DNA from: Roseiarcus sp049514155
GTDB lineage: Bacteria; Pseudomonadota; Alphaproteobacteria; Rhizobiales; Beijerinckiaceae
Reading direction: 5' to 3'
NCBI RefSeq assembly: GCF_049514155.1
Contig: NZ_JBEKVH010000129.1
Span: 1-11,471, forward strand
DNA length: 11,471 nucleotides
Under the pieces are notes generated by a model that saw only the letters and a program-made list of their open reading frames with translations, had not been told where the DNA came from and made no database searches. Positions 1 to 6,134 of this stretch are shown piece by piece. The position numbers were made by a program, and so were the translations under genes. Each line of letters starts with the position of its first letter. Positions within the stretch are counted from its first letter, which is position 1.

Positions 1-428
1 CCCCCACCCACCCACCGATCCAGCGACCTCGTGGAAGCATGGCCTTCCGAAATTTTGCCGCCGTCAATGGCGCGCACATGGCCCGCCGAGAGATGGGCGT
101 CTCTCGACGCCCACTGCGCGCGCCGCCTCCCGCAGTCTGAGATCGCTGACGCCGGCAAACCTCGCAAAGAAGAGGCCGTCATGAGGTCGACGTCGCTTCC
201 CGCGTCGGCGCCGCTCGAGCCGTCGCGCCGCGCAACCGATCGGCCGTAGGCGCGGACATAGGGCATGACGCGTCATGGCCGTCCCCGGACTTGGTCCGGA
301 CTTCTCCCGGCCATCCACGCCTCCCCGCGGCCAGGGCGCCACGGCCAAGAGCCGCGCATTCTCAAAGCTTTTCCTGGGATTCGATGCGGCCCCCGTGCGG
401 GCGCCGGGTCCAGCAGGGGATTGTCGCG
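1..428. other. Gene-poor left edge
   Basis: No convincing gene is visible in these 428 bases. Open frames exist on both strands, but they are Arg/Pro/Ala-rich, lack a ribosome binding site and partly read through the palindromic repeat near 271-320, as expected for chance frames in high-G+C DNA. The extreme left end is a short CCCA-type run. Remnants of a decayed gene cannot be excluded, but I recognise none. Confidence 0.5.
271..320. repeat. RIME-like dispersed palindrome, copy 1
   Basis: Two nested inverted repeats form a long cruciform or hairpin. Outer arms are ATGGCCG (275-281) and CGGCCAT (308-314); inner arms are CCGGAC (285-290) and GTCCGG (294-299). The flanking words (GTCATGGCCG ... 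CGGCCATCCACG) match a type of short intergenic palindrome that is very common in alphaproteobacterial genomes (RIME-like). It explains the spurious open frames across this stretch. The family assignment is from memory, without alignment. Confidence 0.6.
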
Positions 429-662
429 CTAGGCGAAGTGACCGGCTCTTTGCGCCATCACGTCTCTTCTCACCATCCCGGCGGTCAGAGAAGGGATGTG
501 CGCAACAACGACCGCATGCAGCAGCAGCCGCTCATATAAATCGTCGACTCTCGAGGCGATATCCATGCGATCCGACCCGTCGATCTCCTTCGCGATCGCG
601 TCCGTGATCGAAGCCTTGAACTGCTTTTTCTGTAGAGGGTCTCTCGGATCGACGGCGATCAT
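429..662 (-). CDS. Small hypothetical protein (77 aa)
   Basis: Function not recognised. The ATG is preceded by GGAGG seven bases upstream, the strongest type of ribosome binding site, which fixes the start. The protein looks genuinely coding: a charged N-terminal half (MIAVDPRDPLQKKQFKASIT, then an acidic helix with DDLYERLLLH around residues 40-48) and a C-terminal half of mixed hydrophobic and basic residues. No signal peptide, Cys residues or membrane segment is seen, so it is probably a soluble, mostly helical cytoplasmic protein. Its start overlaps by four bases (ATGA) the stop of a possible 37-codon ORF upstream, which suggests translational coupling if that ORF is real. I see no terminator after it. 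Confidence 0.6.
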   Translation of the reverse strand: MIAVDPRDPLQKKQFKASITDAIAKEIDGSDRMDIASRVDDLYERLLLHAVVVAHIPSLTAGMVRRDVMAQRAGHFA

Positions 663-772
663 CTCTTGGCCTCCGTGGCGACGGCGCCTCTGGCCTTGCT
701 GACAAGCGAATCGCGATGGCCCCGCTGGTCGTCAGAATCATCGACGGGACCTTGTCGCGACCGCCGCACCAT
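659..772 (-). CDS. Possible 37-aa ORF coupled to the 77-aa gene
   Basis: An ATG-to-TGA frame of 37 codons whose stop overlaps the ATG of the downstream 77-aa gene in the sequence ATGA. The peptide is hydrophilic, with an acidic patch (GPVDDSDDQ) and a basic C-terminus (VATEAKR). The overlap is the main reason to list it. Against it: no Shine-Dalgarno sequence precedes the ATG, and the frame stays open upstream as far as a TGA near 835 without a better start. It may be a translated leader, a decayed gene end, or chance. Confidence 0.28.
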   Translation of the reverse strand: MVRRSRQGPVDDSDDQRGHRDSLVSKARGAVATEAKR

Positions 773-986
773 AGCCAAGGCGAAGTTCGCCGCCAGACTC
801 GGAAATCCCCTAGACCCAGCGAGTCACGACCCCGCTTTGCGGATTCGCCAGGCGTAAGCCTTTGACATCCTGCCGATTGGTTTTGTCCACGGCGCCAGCG
901 GCGATCGACGAAGCGACGCCGCCGGCGCGGGCGGCCATGACAGCCGACGCTCAGCGAAGACGTTGCGAGTCCCGCGACTCGGACCC
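663..986. other. Intergenic stretch with only weak micro-ORFs
   Basis: Between the 77-aa and 79-aa genes I see no recognisable gene. Apart from the coupled 37-codon frame, the minus strand holds one 42-codon ATG frame (938 down to 810, ending in VVTRWV). Its composition is plausible but it has no ribosome binding site. The long minus-strand frame crossing the region is Arg-rich and looks like a shadow of high-G+C sequence. No promoter or terminator was identified. Confidence 0.45.
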
Positions 987-1226
987 TCAGTCCTTTACGC
1001 CCGCCTCGGGCCGATCGCCGCCGCGGACTTCCTCTTCTCGCCACTCGCCGGCGGAGTCCTCGTACTGAATGGCTTCGCTTTCGCCTGGCGCTTTCTGCTC
1101 GCCGGCGGCGCGCGCCGCCGCGGCATGGGCGAGATCGCGGGTGCGATAGGTCTCGGAAATCGTCGAGCCCATCCTATAGGCCCACCCGCCGTCGTGCTGG
1201 ATCACCTGGTAGGTCACCTGGTTCAT
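987..1226 (-). CDS. DUF2188-like small protein (79 aa)
   Basis: The protein starts MNQVTYQVIQHDGGWAYRMG, and the pattern of a beta strand followed by HDGGWAY (residues 11-17) is typical of DUF2188-type proteins. It then has an Ala-rich helix of the form TRDLAHAAAARAA and an acidic/basic tail. Short proteins of this kind are frequent in Hyphomicrobiales; their biochemical role is unknown. The start is set by GGGGAGAG six bases upstream of the ATG. The same frame stays open further upstream, but that extension is Arg/Pro-rich and has no good start site, so I exclude it. It is soluble, with no signal peptide. The gene stands alone; neighbours on the same strand are more than 300 bases away or separated by non-coding DNA. 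Confidence 0.75.
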   Translation of the reverse strand: MNQVTYQVIQHDGGWAYRMGSTISETYRTRDLAHAAAARAAGEQKAPGESEAIQYEDSAGEWREEEVRGGDRPEAGVKD

Positions 1227-1535
1227 CTTGAACTCTCCCCGATCCGGCGCCCGTCGAAGGACTCGCTTCGCCGCCGACGGCGTTTTGTGTGGGCGCGGGT
1301 CCAATATGGGGGCTCGACGGCTGGACGGAAGCGACCAGCGATCCCCGGGCGGCCCGTAGGTTTCGCGAAGCCGCGTGTCCATGCACAAGGTTTGCGGCGG
1401 GTTCCTTCCCTCAGGCGGGAGGAATCCGCGGCGGGTCAAAGGAACGAGCCGGTCATGGCGATCATGCGCCGCGAACGCCGTCCGGCTTCGGCTTGATGCG
1501 CTTGCGGACAACCGCGGCGACGCCGCCGCAAAGCG
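1227..1535. other. Intergenic region with a hairpin and direct repeats
   Basis: No supported gene. Around 1400-1426 there is an imperfect inverted repeat (GGTTCCTTCCC ... GGGAGGAATCC). It is bracketed by two exact copies of GCGGCGGGT at 1394-1402 and 1428-1436. There is no T-run, so it does not look like an intrinsic terminator for either strand. It lies upstream of the DUF2188-like gene and downstream of the small secreted peptide gene, so it could be a 5' leader structure or a decayed repeat. Confidence 0.35.
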
Positions 1536-1658
1536 TCAGCCGGCGTGGTTGCCGTTGCAGCAGGCGGTTGCAGGGGCGGAAACGCTGACCATCGCCAGGG
1601 ATCCGGCCAACGATGCGCAGAGAACGATGACCACGGCGCGCAGAGCATTGTTGAACAT
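1536..1658 (-). CDS. Tiny secreted Cys-containing peptide (40 aa)
   Basis: Starts at an ATG preceded by AGGAG with a six-base spacer, an excellent ribosome binding site. The 40-residue product is almost entirely an export signal: N-terminal MFNNALR (one basic residue), a hydrophobic core VVIVLCASLAGSLAMVSVS (residues 9-27), then an APATA cleavage-like segment. A C-terminal CCNGNHAG remains as the likely exported part. Two adjacent Cys plus His and Asn could bind a metal or form a disulfide. A lipoprotein reading (Cys at 33 acylated) is possible, but ATAC is a poor lipobox. Function unknown. Start, signal architecture and stop all fit a real gene despite its size. The main alternative is a shortened remnant of a longer exported protein. 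Confidence 0.55.
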   Translation of the reverse strand: MFNNALRAVVIVLCASLAGSLAMVSVSAPATACCNGNHAG

Positions 1659-1851
1659 GGCCCGCTCCTGAATGAGTCGCCCGACCGGCCCGGCGGGTTG
1701 GGTTGGGCTTACGGTCTGCGTTCAACCACCCTTCTCCACAGGCGCGTCGGTCCGCCCATGACTGAAAGGGCCTCAGGGCTGCGCCGAAGCTCGGCCGCCG
1801 CCGCGCGGCGCGGACGATCGGCTATAAGGGCCGCGGCGGCCAATCGCGCGG

Positions 1852-1909
1852 CCCCTCATCCGGCCGACTTCGTCGGCTGCCTTCTCCCCGCTTGCGGGGG
1901 AGAAGGGGC
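1852..1909. repeat. RIME-like dispersed palindrome, copy 2
   Basis: Two adjacent hairpins lie directly in front of the DUF1624-type gene. The first is GCCGAC (1863-1868) with GTCGGC (1872-1877). The second is CCTTCTCCCC (1880-1889) with GGGGAGAAGG (1897-1906). The leading CCCTCATCCGGCC and the CTCCCCGC/GCGGGGAG core are characteristic of a very common alphaproteobacterial intergenic repeat. In the transcript it would fold into a double hairpin just upstream of the start codon. No target-site duplication was seen. Confidence 0.65.
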
Positions 1910-1928
1910 GCGCGCGGCCGGGGGCGGA

Positions 1929-2912
1929 ATGGGGGCGATGGGGCAGGACCAAGCGACGAGCGAGCCGGCCAAGCGCGCGCGGATCGCGGCGATCGACGCG
2001 GCGCGCGGGCTCGCGCTCGGCGGCATGGTCGTCTACCACCTGATCTGGGACTTCGCCCATTTCGGCCTGATCGCGCCGACAGCGCCGTTCGCGCCGGCGA
2101 CGCGGGCGCTGTCGCATGTCGTCGCCAGCGCCTTTCTCGCGCTGGTCGGCGCGTCGCTGGCGCTCGCCCATCCGCAGGGGTTGCGGCGCGACGCTTTCTC
2201 GAGGCGCCTGGCGCTGATCGTCGGCGCGGCGGCGCTGGTGACGGCGGCGAGCTACGCGATCGATCCTGAAGAACCGATCCTGTTCGGCATCCTCCATTGC
2301 ATCGCCGTCGCCAGCCTGATCGGCGCGCTGTTCGTCGCCGCGCCGCCCTGGGCGGCGTTGACGGCCGGGGCGGCGATGGTCGCCGCGCCGTTCCTCGATT
2401 CGAGCGCGGCGTTCAATCCGCCGGCGCTGGTCTGGCTTGGGCTCGGAACCGTTTCGCCCTACACGCTCGACTGGCGGCCGCTGCTGCCGTGGGCGGGCGT
2501 CGTGCTGATCGGGCTCGCGCTGGCGCGGGCGGCGGCGGCGCGGCTCGCCGGCTGGCGCTGGACGGCGTGGCGGCCGGCGCATTGGCCGGGCCGCGCCTTC
2601 GCCTTCGCCGGCCAGCACAGCCTCGCCATCTATCTCGTCCACCAGCCGATCCTGTTCGGCCTGCTGTGGTGCGTCGTGACGGCGACCGGGCTCGAGGCGC
2701 GCCAGGCGCGCGAGGCCTATCTCGCCGCCTGCCCCCCCGCCTGCGTCGCGCACGGCGGCGACGTAGGCGTCTGCGCCAAGGCCTGCGCCTGCGTCGCCGA
2801 CCGCGCCGAGGCCGCCGGCCTGTCGCTCGGCGCCGCGCGCGCCGACGCCGGCGGCGCATTGCAGAAACGGCTGCGCGACGTCGTCGAGACCTGCAGCCTC
2901 GAAGCGCGGTGA
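1929..2912 (+). CDS. DUF1624/HGSNAT-type membrane acyltransferase-like protein
   Basis: A 327-aa polytopic inner-membrane protein of the DUF1624 (heparan-alpha-glucosaminide N-acetyltransferase catalytic domain-like) family. Landmarks: AAIDAARGLALGGMVVYHLI at about residues 20-39, with the first helix ending in the conserved His-x-x-Trp-Asp; ILHCIAVASL at 121-130; PWAGVVLIGLAL at 187-198; and SLAIYLVHQPILFGL at 231-245. Eukaryotic members acetylate a luminal sugar using cytosolic acetyl-CoA; the substrate of bacterial members is not known. The C-terminal segment beyond the last helix (from about 254) carries six Cys, including CPPAC and CAKACAC, and is not part of the membrane core. The start is uncertain: ATG at 1929 or 1938, neither with a clear Shine-Dalgarno. 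The gene is monocistronic, convergent with the next gene, and preceded by a palindromic repeat. Confidence 0.82.
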   Translation: MGAMGQDQATSEPAKRARIAAIDAARGLALGGMVVYHLIWDFAHFGLIAPTAPFAPATRALSHVVASAFLALVGASLALAHPQGLRRDAFSRRLALIVGAAALVTAASYAIDPEEPILFGILHCIAVASLIGALFVAAPPWAALTAGAAMVAAPFLDSSAAFNPPALVWLGLGTVSPYTLDWRPLLPWAGVVLIGLALARAAAARLAGWRWTAWRPAHWPGRAFAFAGQHSLAIYLVHQPILFGLLWCVVTATGLEARQAREAYLAACPPACVAHGGDVGVCAKACACVADRAEAAGLSLGAARADAGGALQKRLRDVVETCSLEAR

Positions 2913-2958
2913 GGGCAGAGCGCAGACGCGAGCGACGCCCGCCGGGGCAATGAGCGAC

Positions 2959-4053
2959 TCACGCGGCGCTGGCGCGCGCCGGACGCAAAGCGCGCAACGC
3001 CGGCGGCAGCGCGGCGTCGAGGCAAGCGCTGATCGCGCGCTGACGGCGCTGCAACCAAACGCCGGCAAAGATGACCGCCAGCCCGATCGCCGACAGCGCG
3101 AAGCTGAAGGCGAGCACGTCCTTGAACGCGTCGGCGGCGAGATAGCCGAGATAGGTGCAGATTCCGAGCGCGCCGACGACGGCGTAGACGCGGCGGCCGA
3201 GAAAGACGGCGAGAGCGACGAGCGCGACGTTGATCGCGCAATAGACCGCCTTGCCGATCGCGTCGCCCGAGCCCGAGGAAAGCGCGCCCCAGAAAGTCAG
3301 CGCGCCGAACAGGTGCAGCCAGAAACCGAAATCGCCGAGCCGCGCCCACTTGACGTCGATCGCCCAGGCGACGGCGATCATTGCGACGCCGAAGACCATC
3401 GAGACGTTGCGGCGAAAGTCCCAGTCGGCTTCCCAGCTCTGCGCCGGCTGGCGATGAAGAAGGAGCAAGGCGAGGTCCATCGACAGGAACCACAGCGCCA
3501 CCGAGGCGACCATGACGATGAACGGGAAGGGAAAGAAGCGCAGCGCGAGCGCCGCGGCGGCGATGGTCGCAACCTCCATGTAGACCCAGCTCGCGTTCAT
3601 CAGCGGAAAGAAGTCGCTGTACTGGCGCGGCTTGTCGGCGAGCGACCAGAGATTGAGCGCGTCCTGCACGCCGTAGACGGCGAGCGGCGCCATCGACACG
3701 GCGACGGCGATCGCCAGGCCGCCCGGCGTGCGCGTCTCCGGTTTGCGCCACAACGCCCGCCCGAGCGCCGTAAACCCGGCGGCGTAGACGAAAGCGACGC
3801 CCGCCAACGCCCAACCGCCGAGCGCATCGAACGCAGTGTTGGTGAAGAGCCCCATCGCCGCGATGACGATCAGCGCGCCGGCGTAATAGAGGGCGTGGAC
3901 GGCGTCGAAACGCGGCGGCGCGGCGAGGCGCGCTTGCGGCGGGTCCGTCGCCGCGGCGGCGCGGCCGCGCGCAAAGGCGATCAGCCTCGCTTTGGTTTCG
4001 GCGTCGATGACGTTGGCGGCGACGGCCGCGTCGAGATCCGCTTCGTCGATCAT
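2959..4053 (-). CDS. Polytopic membrane protein, DUF2157-like (364 aa)
   Basis: The start is fixed by GGGAGGGG six bases before the ATG. The soluble N-terminus (MIDEADLDAAVAANVIDAET, residues 1-20, then a short helix to about 35) resembles the N-terminal helix-turn-helix-like segment of DUF2157 membrane proteins. About ten hydrophobic segments follow, roughly at 55-70, 78-95, 112-130, 156-172, 176-200, 217-233, 243-258, 268-285, 289-306 and 314-334. The C-terminus (residues 335-364) is basic and Ala/Arg-rich, probably cytoplasmic. There are no recognisable catalytic motifs, and the function is unknown. It converges on the DUF1624-type gene with 46 bases between the stops. Its ATG overlaps the stop of a 40-codon open frame that has no start codon near its beginning. 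The DUF2157 assignment is from pattern only. Confidence 0.7.
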   Translation of the reverse strand: MIDEADLDAAVAANVIDAETKARLIAFARGRAAAATDPPQARLAAPPRFDAVHALYYAGALIVIAAMGLFTNTAFDALGGWALAGVAFVYAAGFTALGRALWRKPETRTPGGLAIAVAVSMAPLAVYGVQDALNLWSLADKPRQYSDFFPLMNASWVYMEVATIAAAALALRFFPFPFIVMVASVALWFLSMDLALLLLHRQPAQSWEADWDFRRNVSMVFGVAMIAVAWAIDVKWARLGDFGFWLHLFGALTFWGALSSGSGDAIGKAVYCAINVALVALAVFLGRRVYAVVGALGICTYLGYLAADAFKDVLAFSFALSAIGLAVIFAGVWLQRRQRAISACLDAALPPALRALRPARASAA

Positions 4054-4476
4054 GGCGCCCCTCCCGGCGCTGCATCCTGCCACAGAGCGCATAGGCGGGC
4101 GAAGGAATCCGCCATCGCCTGCGTCGCCGCGGCGGCGTCGACGGCAAGATCCTCAACGTCTTCCTTCGAGCGCTACGCGCTGGCCTATCGGCTCGAGCTC
4201 GACGTCGCCCGAGGCGGAGCGGACCCGCTCCGCCGCCGCAAAATCCGCCGCCGATGGCGAATGCCGCCGCAGGCTCGGAGGGTTTTTCAACCCCATCGGC
4301 CCTTTGCGGTCATTTGACGCGGCCGCTCTCGATTCAGGTCGTATAAATGGGCGCCGTATCGTTCTGCGTTCGGCAAGCAGACGGCCGTGGCGATCGACGC
4401 CCATCTCGGTAATGGCAGTCTGCGGTTTCCGCGCCGCTTAGAACAAGCGCCAAGCGTAGTCGATGGGAGGGCTCAT
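4054..4476. other. Divergent intergenic region before hemG
   Basis: No supported complete gene. On the minus strand, 4050-4172 is open with coding-like composition (SKEDVEDLAVD and ADSFARLCALWQD), ending in a TGA that overlaps the ATG of the downstream membrane gene. It lacks a start codon near its 5' end, its only ATG leaving 20 codons. A TTGACG at about 4315 and a TATAAA at about 4343 suggest a plus-strand promoter, but the 20-22 base spacing is too long for a standard sigma-70 type. A GGAGGGTTTTT at about 4277 is not preceded by a convincing stem. Confidence 0.4.
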
Positions 4477-4530
4477 TTGAAAGTTGCATTTACAACGGCG
4501 GCCGATCCTCGACTCCCGGCGGCAGGTTAG
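4477..4530 (+). CDS. Candidate 17-aa leader peptide upstream of hemG
   Basis: GGGAGG (4465-4470) is followed after six bases by TTG and then 16 sense codons (AAA GTT GCA TTT ...) ending in TAG at 4528-4530. The predicted peptide is MKVAFTTAADPRLPAAG. The stop is seven bases before the ATG of hemG, and hemG itself has only a weak, distant Shine-Dalgarno. A ribosome terminating here could re-initiate on hemG, making this a leader that couples or tunes HemG synthesis. I infer this from layout alone; a 17-codon frame can also occur by chance. Confidence 0.35.
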   Translation: MKVAFTTAADPRLPAAG

Positions 4531-4537
4531 TCGAACG

Positions 4538-5089
4538 ATGCAACTCTACTACGCTACTCACGACGGCCAAGCGCGACGCATCGCCGAGCGAATCGCCGGC
4601 CGCCTCGCGGAGAGGGGAATCGCGGTTTCGCCACAGGATTTGGCGGCGGCCTTCCCGGCGCCGGAAAAATTGGCGGAGGCGCGGCTGGTGGCGATCGTGT
4701 CAGCCGTGCGTTATGGCCGGCATCTGCCTGAGGGGCGCCGGTTCCTTTCCGTCTACCGATCGCTGCGTGCGCCGCCGCCTTTGGCGTTCGTTTCCGTCTG
4801 CCTGGCGGCGCGGAAGCCGGGCCGGGACACCGCCGAGAACAACCCCTATCTTCGCAAGGCGCTCGCCCGAAATCGGCTCGCCCCGGCCCTCGCGGTGGCG
4901 GTCGCCGGACGGCTGGATTACCCGCGCTACGGCTGGCTCGACCGGCAGATGATCCGCCTGATCATGACGTTGACCGGAGGGCCGACCGACCCCGCGACCG
5001 CGATCGAATATACGGCGTGGGATGTGATCGACGGCGTCGCGCTGCAGATCGCCGAGTTGTTTGATCGCGCGCAACCGTCGCGAAGCTGA
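4538..5089 (+). CDS. hemG: HemG-type protoporphyrinogen IX oxidase
   Basis: A 183-aa flavodoxin-fold protein closely resembling E. coli HemG (181 aa), the FMN enzyme that oxidises protoporphyrinogen IX to protoporphyrin IX late in heme synthesis and passes electrons to quinone at the membrane. Shared landmarks in order: YYATHDGQARRIAERIA (4-20), the FMN phosphate loop; SAVRYGRHLP (55-64); FVSVCLAARKPGRDT (84-98), the ARKP segment diagnostic for HemG; NPYLRK (102-107); AGRLDYPRYGWLDRQMIRLI (123-142), the long HemG-specific insertion with basic and aromatic residues; and GGPTD with YTAWD (147-162). The start aligns with that of E. coli HemG; an earlier in-frame TTG at 4484 would add 18 unrelated residues. 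No other heme genes are nearby. HemG is mainly gammaproteobacterial, so its occurrence here is notable. Confidence 0.88.
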   Translation: MQLYYATHDGQARRIAERIAGRLAERGIAVSPQDLAAAFPAPEKLAEARLVAIVSAVRYGRHLPEGRRFLSVYRSLRAPPPLAFVSVCLAARKPGRDTAENNPYLRKALARNRLAPALAVAVAGRLDYPRYGWLDRQMIRLIMTLTGGPTDPATAIEYTAWDVIDGVALQIAELFDRAQPSRS

Positions 5090-5154
5090 CGGGAGCGCGG
5101 CCGCGGCCGGGATTTTGTCGACTATAGTGCCGCGCGCCAACCCAGGAGTCGGTC

Positions 5155-6087
5155 TTGTCCTCCCCCTCCCCCGTCTTGATCAGCGTCGACTGGGGGACGA
5201 GCGCGTTTCGCGCCCGGCTCGCCGCCGCCGACGGGAGCGCGCTCGAGGCGGTCGAGGCCGCGGTCGGGGCGACCGGCCTGACGAGCGGCGCGCACGAGGC
5301 GTTTCTCGAGACGCAGATTGGCGGCTGGATGCGGCGCTTCCCCGGCCTGCCGATCATGCTCAGCGGCATGGTCGGCTCGCGCCAGGGCTGGGTCGAGGCG
5401 CCCTATGTCGCCTGCCCGGCCGGCGCGGCGGAGATCGCCGCCGCGGCGACGTCGGTCCCGGCCGCTCGAATCGGCCGCGTCGTCGTCGTTCCCGGCCTAA
5501 GCGCGCGCGACGCGCGCGGCGCGCCCGACGTGATGCGCGGCGAGGAGACGCAGATCCTCGGCGCGCTCGGCGCCGGCGGCCGCGCCGATGGGCTGTTCGT
5601 CCTGCCCGGCACCCATTCGAAATGGGCGCGGGTCGAAGCCGGCCGTATCGTCGACTTCGCCACGTTCATGACCGGCGAAGTCTTCGCCGCGCTGAAGGAC
5701 CACAGCCTGCTGGGCCGGCTGATGGCGCCGCCGGACGCGACCGACGCCGCGTCGGCCGCCGACGGCTTCGCGCGCGGCCTTGCCGCCGCCGCCGCGCTCG
5801 AACGGCCGGGCGATCTGCTGCACGCGATCTTCATGACCCGCACGCTCGGTCTGTTCCATGAACTGCCGGCGCAGGGGCTCGCCGACTATCTCTCCGGTCT
5901 GCTGATCGGCGCGGAGGTTCTCGCCGGGGCGCAAGGCGCGCGCGAGGCCTGCGTCGTCGGCTCGCTCGGGTTGACCGCGCGCTATCGCGCCGCCGGCGAA
6001 GCGCTCGGCGTTGCGCTCGCGCCGGCGCCGGAGAATTGCGCGACGCTCGGGCAGATCGCTTTGCTCGAACGGATGGGCGCCCCGTAG
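5155..6087 (+). CDS. dgoK: 2-dehydro-3-deoxygalactonokinase
   Basis: A 310-aa kinase of the DgoK family, which phosphorylates 2-dehydro-3-deoxy-D-galactonate at C6 using ATP in the DeLey-Doudoroff galactonate pathway. Family landmarks: the phosphate loop VDWGTSAFRARL (11-22); SGMVGSRQGWVEAPYVACPA (70-89); DVMRGEETQILGAL (125-138); LPGTHSKWARV (150-160); and FATFMTGEVFAAL (168-180) followed by HSLLGRLM. Length is normal for the family. The start is TTG, with AGGAG seven bases upstream; the first ATG would remove the phosphate loop. The usual partner dgoA (KDPGal aldolase) and the dehydratase are absent here; the gene is 65 bases after hemG and converges on the next gene. Cytoplasmic, soluble. 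Confidence 0.9.
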   Translation: MSSPSPVLISVDWGTSAFRARLAAADGSALEAVEAAVGATGLTSGAHEAFLETQIGGWMRRFPGLPIMLSGMVGSRQGWVEAPYVACPAGAAEIAAAATSVPAARIGRVVVVPGLSARDARGAPDVMRGEETQILGALGAGGRADGLFVLPGTHSKWARVEAGRIVDFATFMTGEVFAALKDHSLLGRLMAPPDATDAASAADGFARGLAAAAALERPGDLLHAIFMTRTLGLFHELPAQGLADYLSGLLIGAEVLAGAQGAREACVVGSLGLTARYRAAGEALGVALAPAPENCATLGQIALLERMGAP

Positions 6088-6134
6088 CCCGCGCGACGAG
6101 AACAAAGGCCGGGCGGCATATCGGCTTCTTCCCC

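Noticed and set aside
380..428. Intrinsic terminator after the 77-aa gene
   Set aside because: A short GC-rich imperfect stem exists but no T-run follows on the minus strand.
1536..1658. Methanobactin-like or other RiPP precursor
   Set aside because: The leader is a Sec-type signal peptide rather than a RiPP leader, and no modification or transport genes are near.
1545..1928. N-terminal extension of the DUF1624-type protein to 1545
   Set aside because: The added residues are Arg/Ala-rich, run through the palindromic repeat, and overlap the small secreted peptide gene; the family N-terminus starts near 1929.
2413..2859. Arg-rich minus-strand frame inside the DUF1624-type gene
   Set aside because: Shadow frame of a high-G+C gene; almost pure Arg/Ala/Pro/Gly, no start site.
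2950..4317. 455-codon plus-strand frame opposite the 364-aa membrane protein
   Set aside because: Composition is extreme (Arg, Glu, Asp, Gly) as expected for the complement of a membrane protein gene in GC-rich DNA; the minus-strand frame has a ribosome binding site and regular membrane helices.
5100..5154. Promoter directly before dgoK
   Set aside because: TATAGT at 5123-5128 resembles a -10 box but no matching -35 element lies 16-18 bases upstream.
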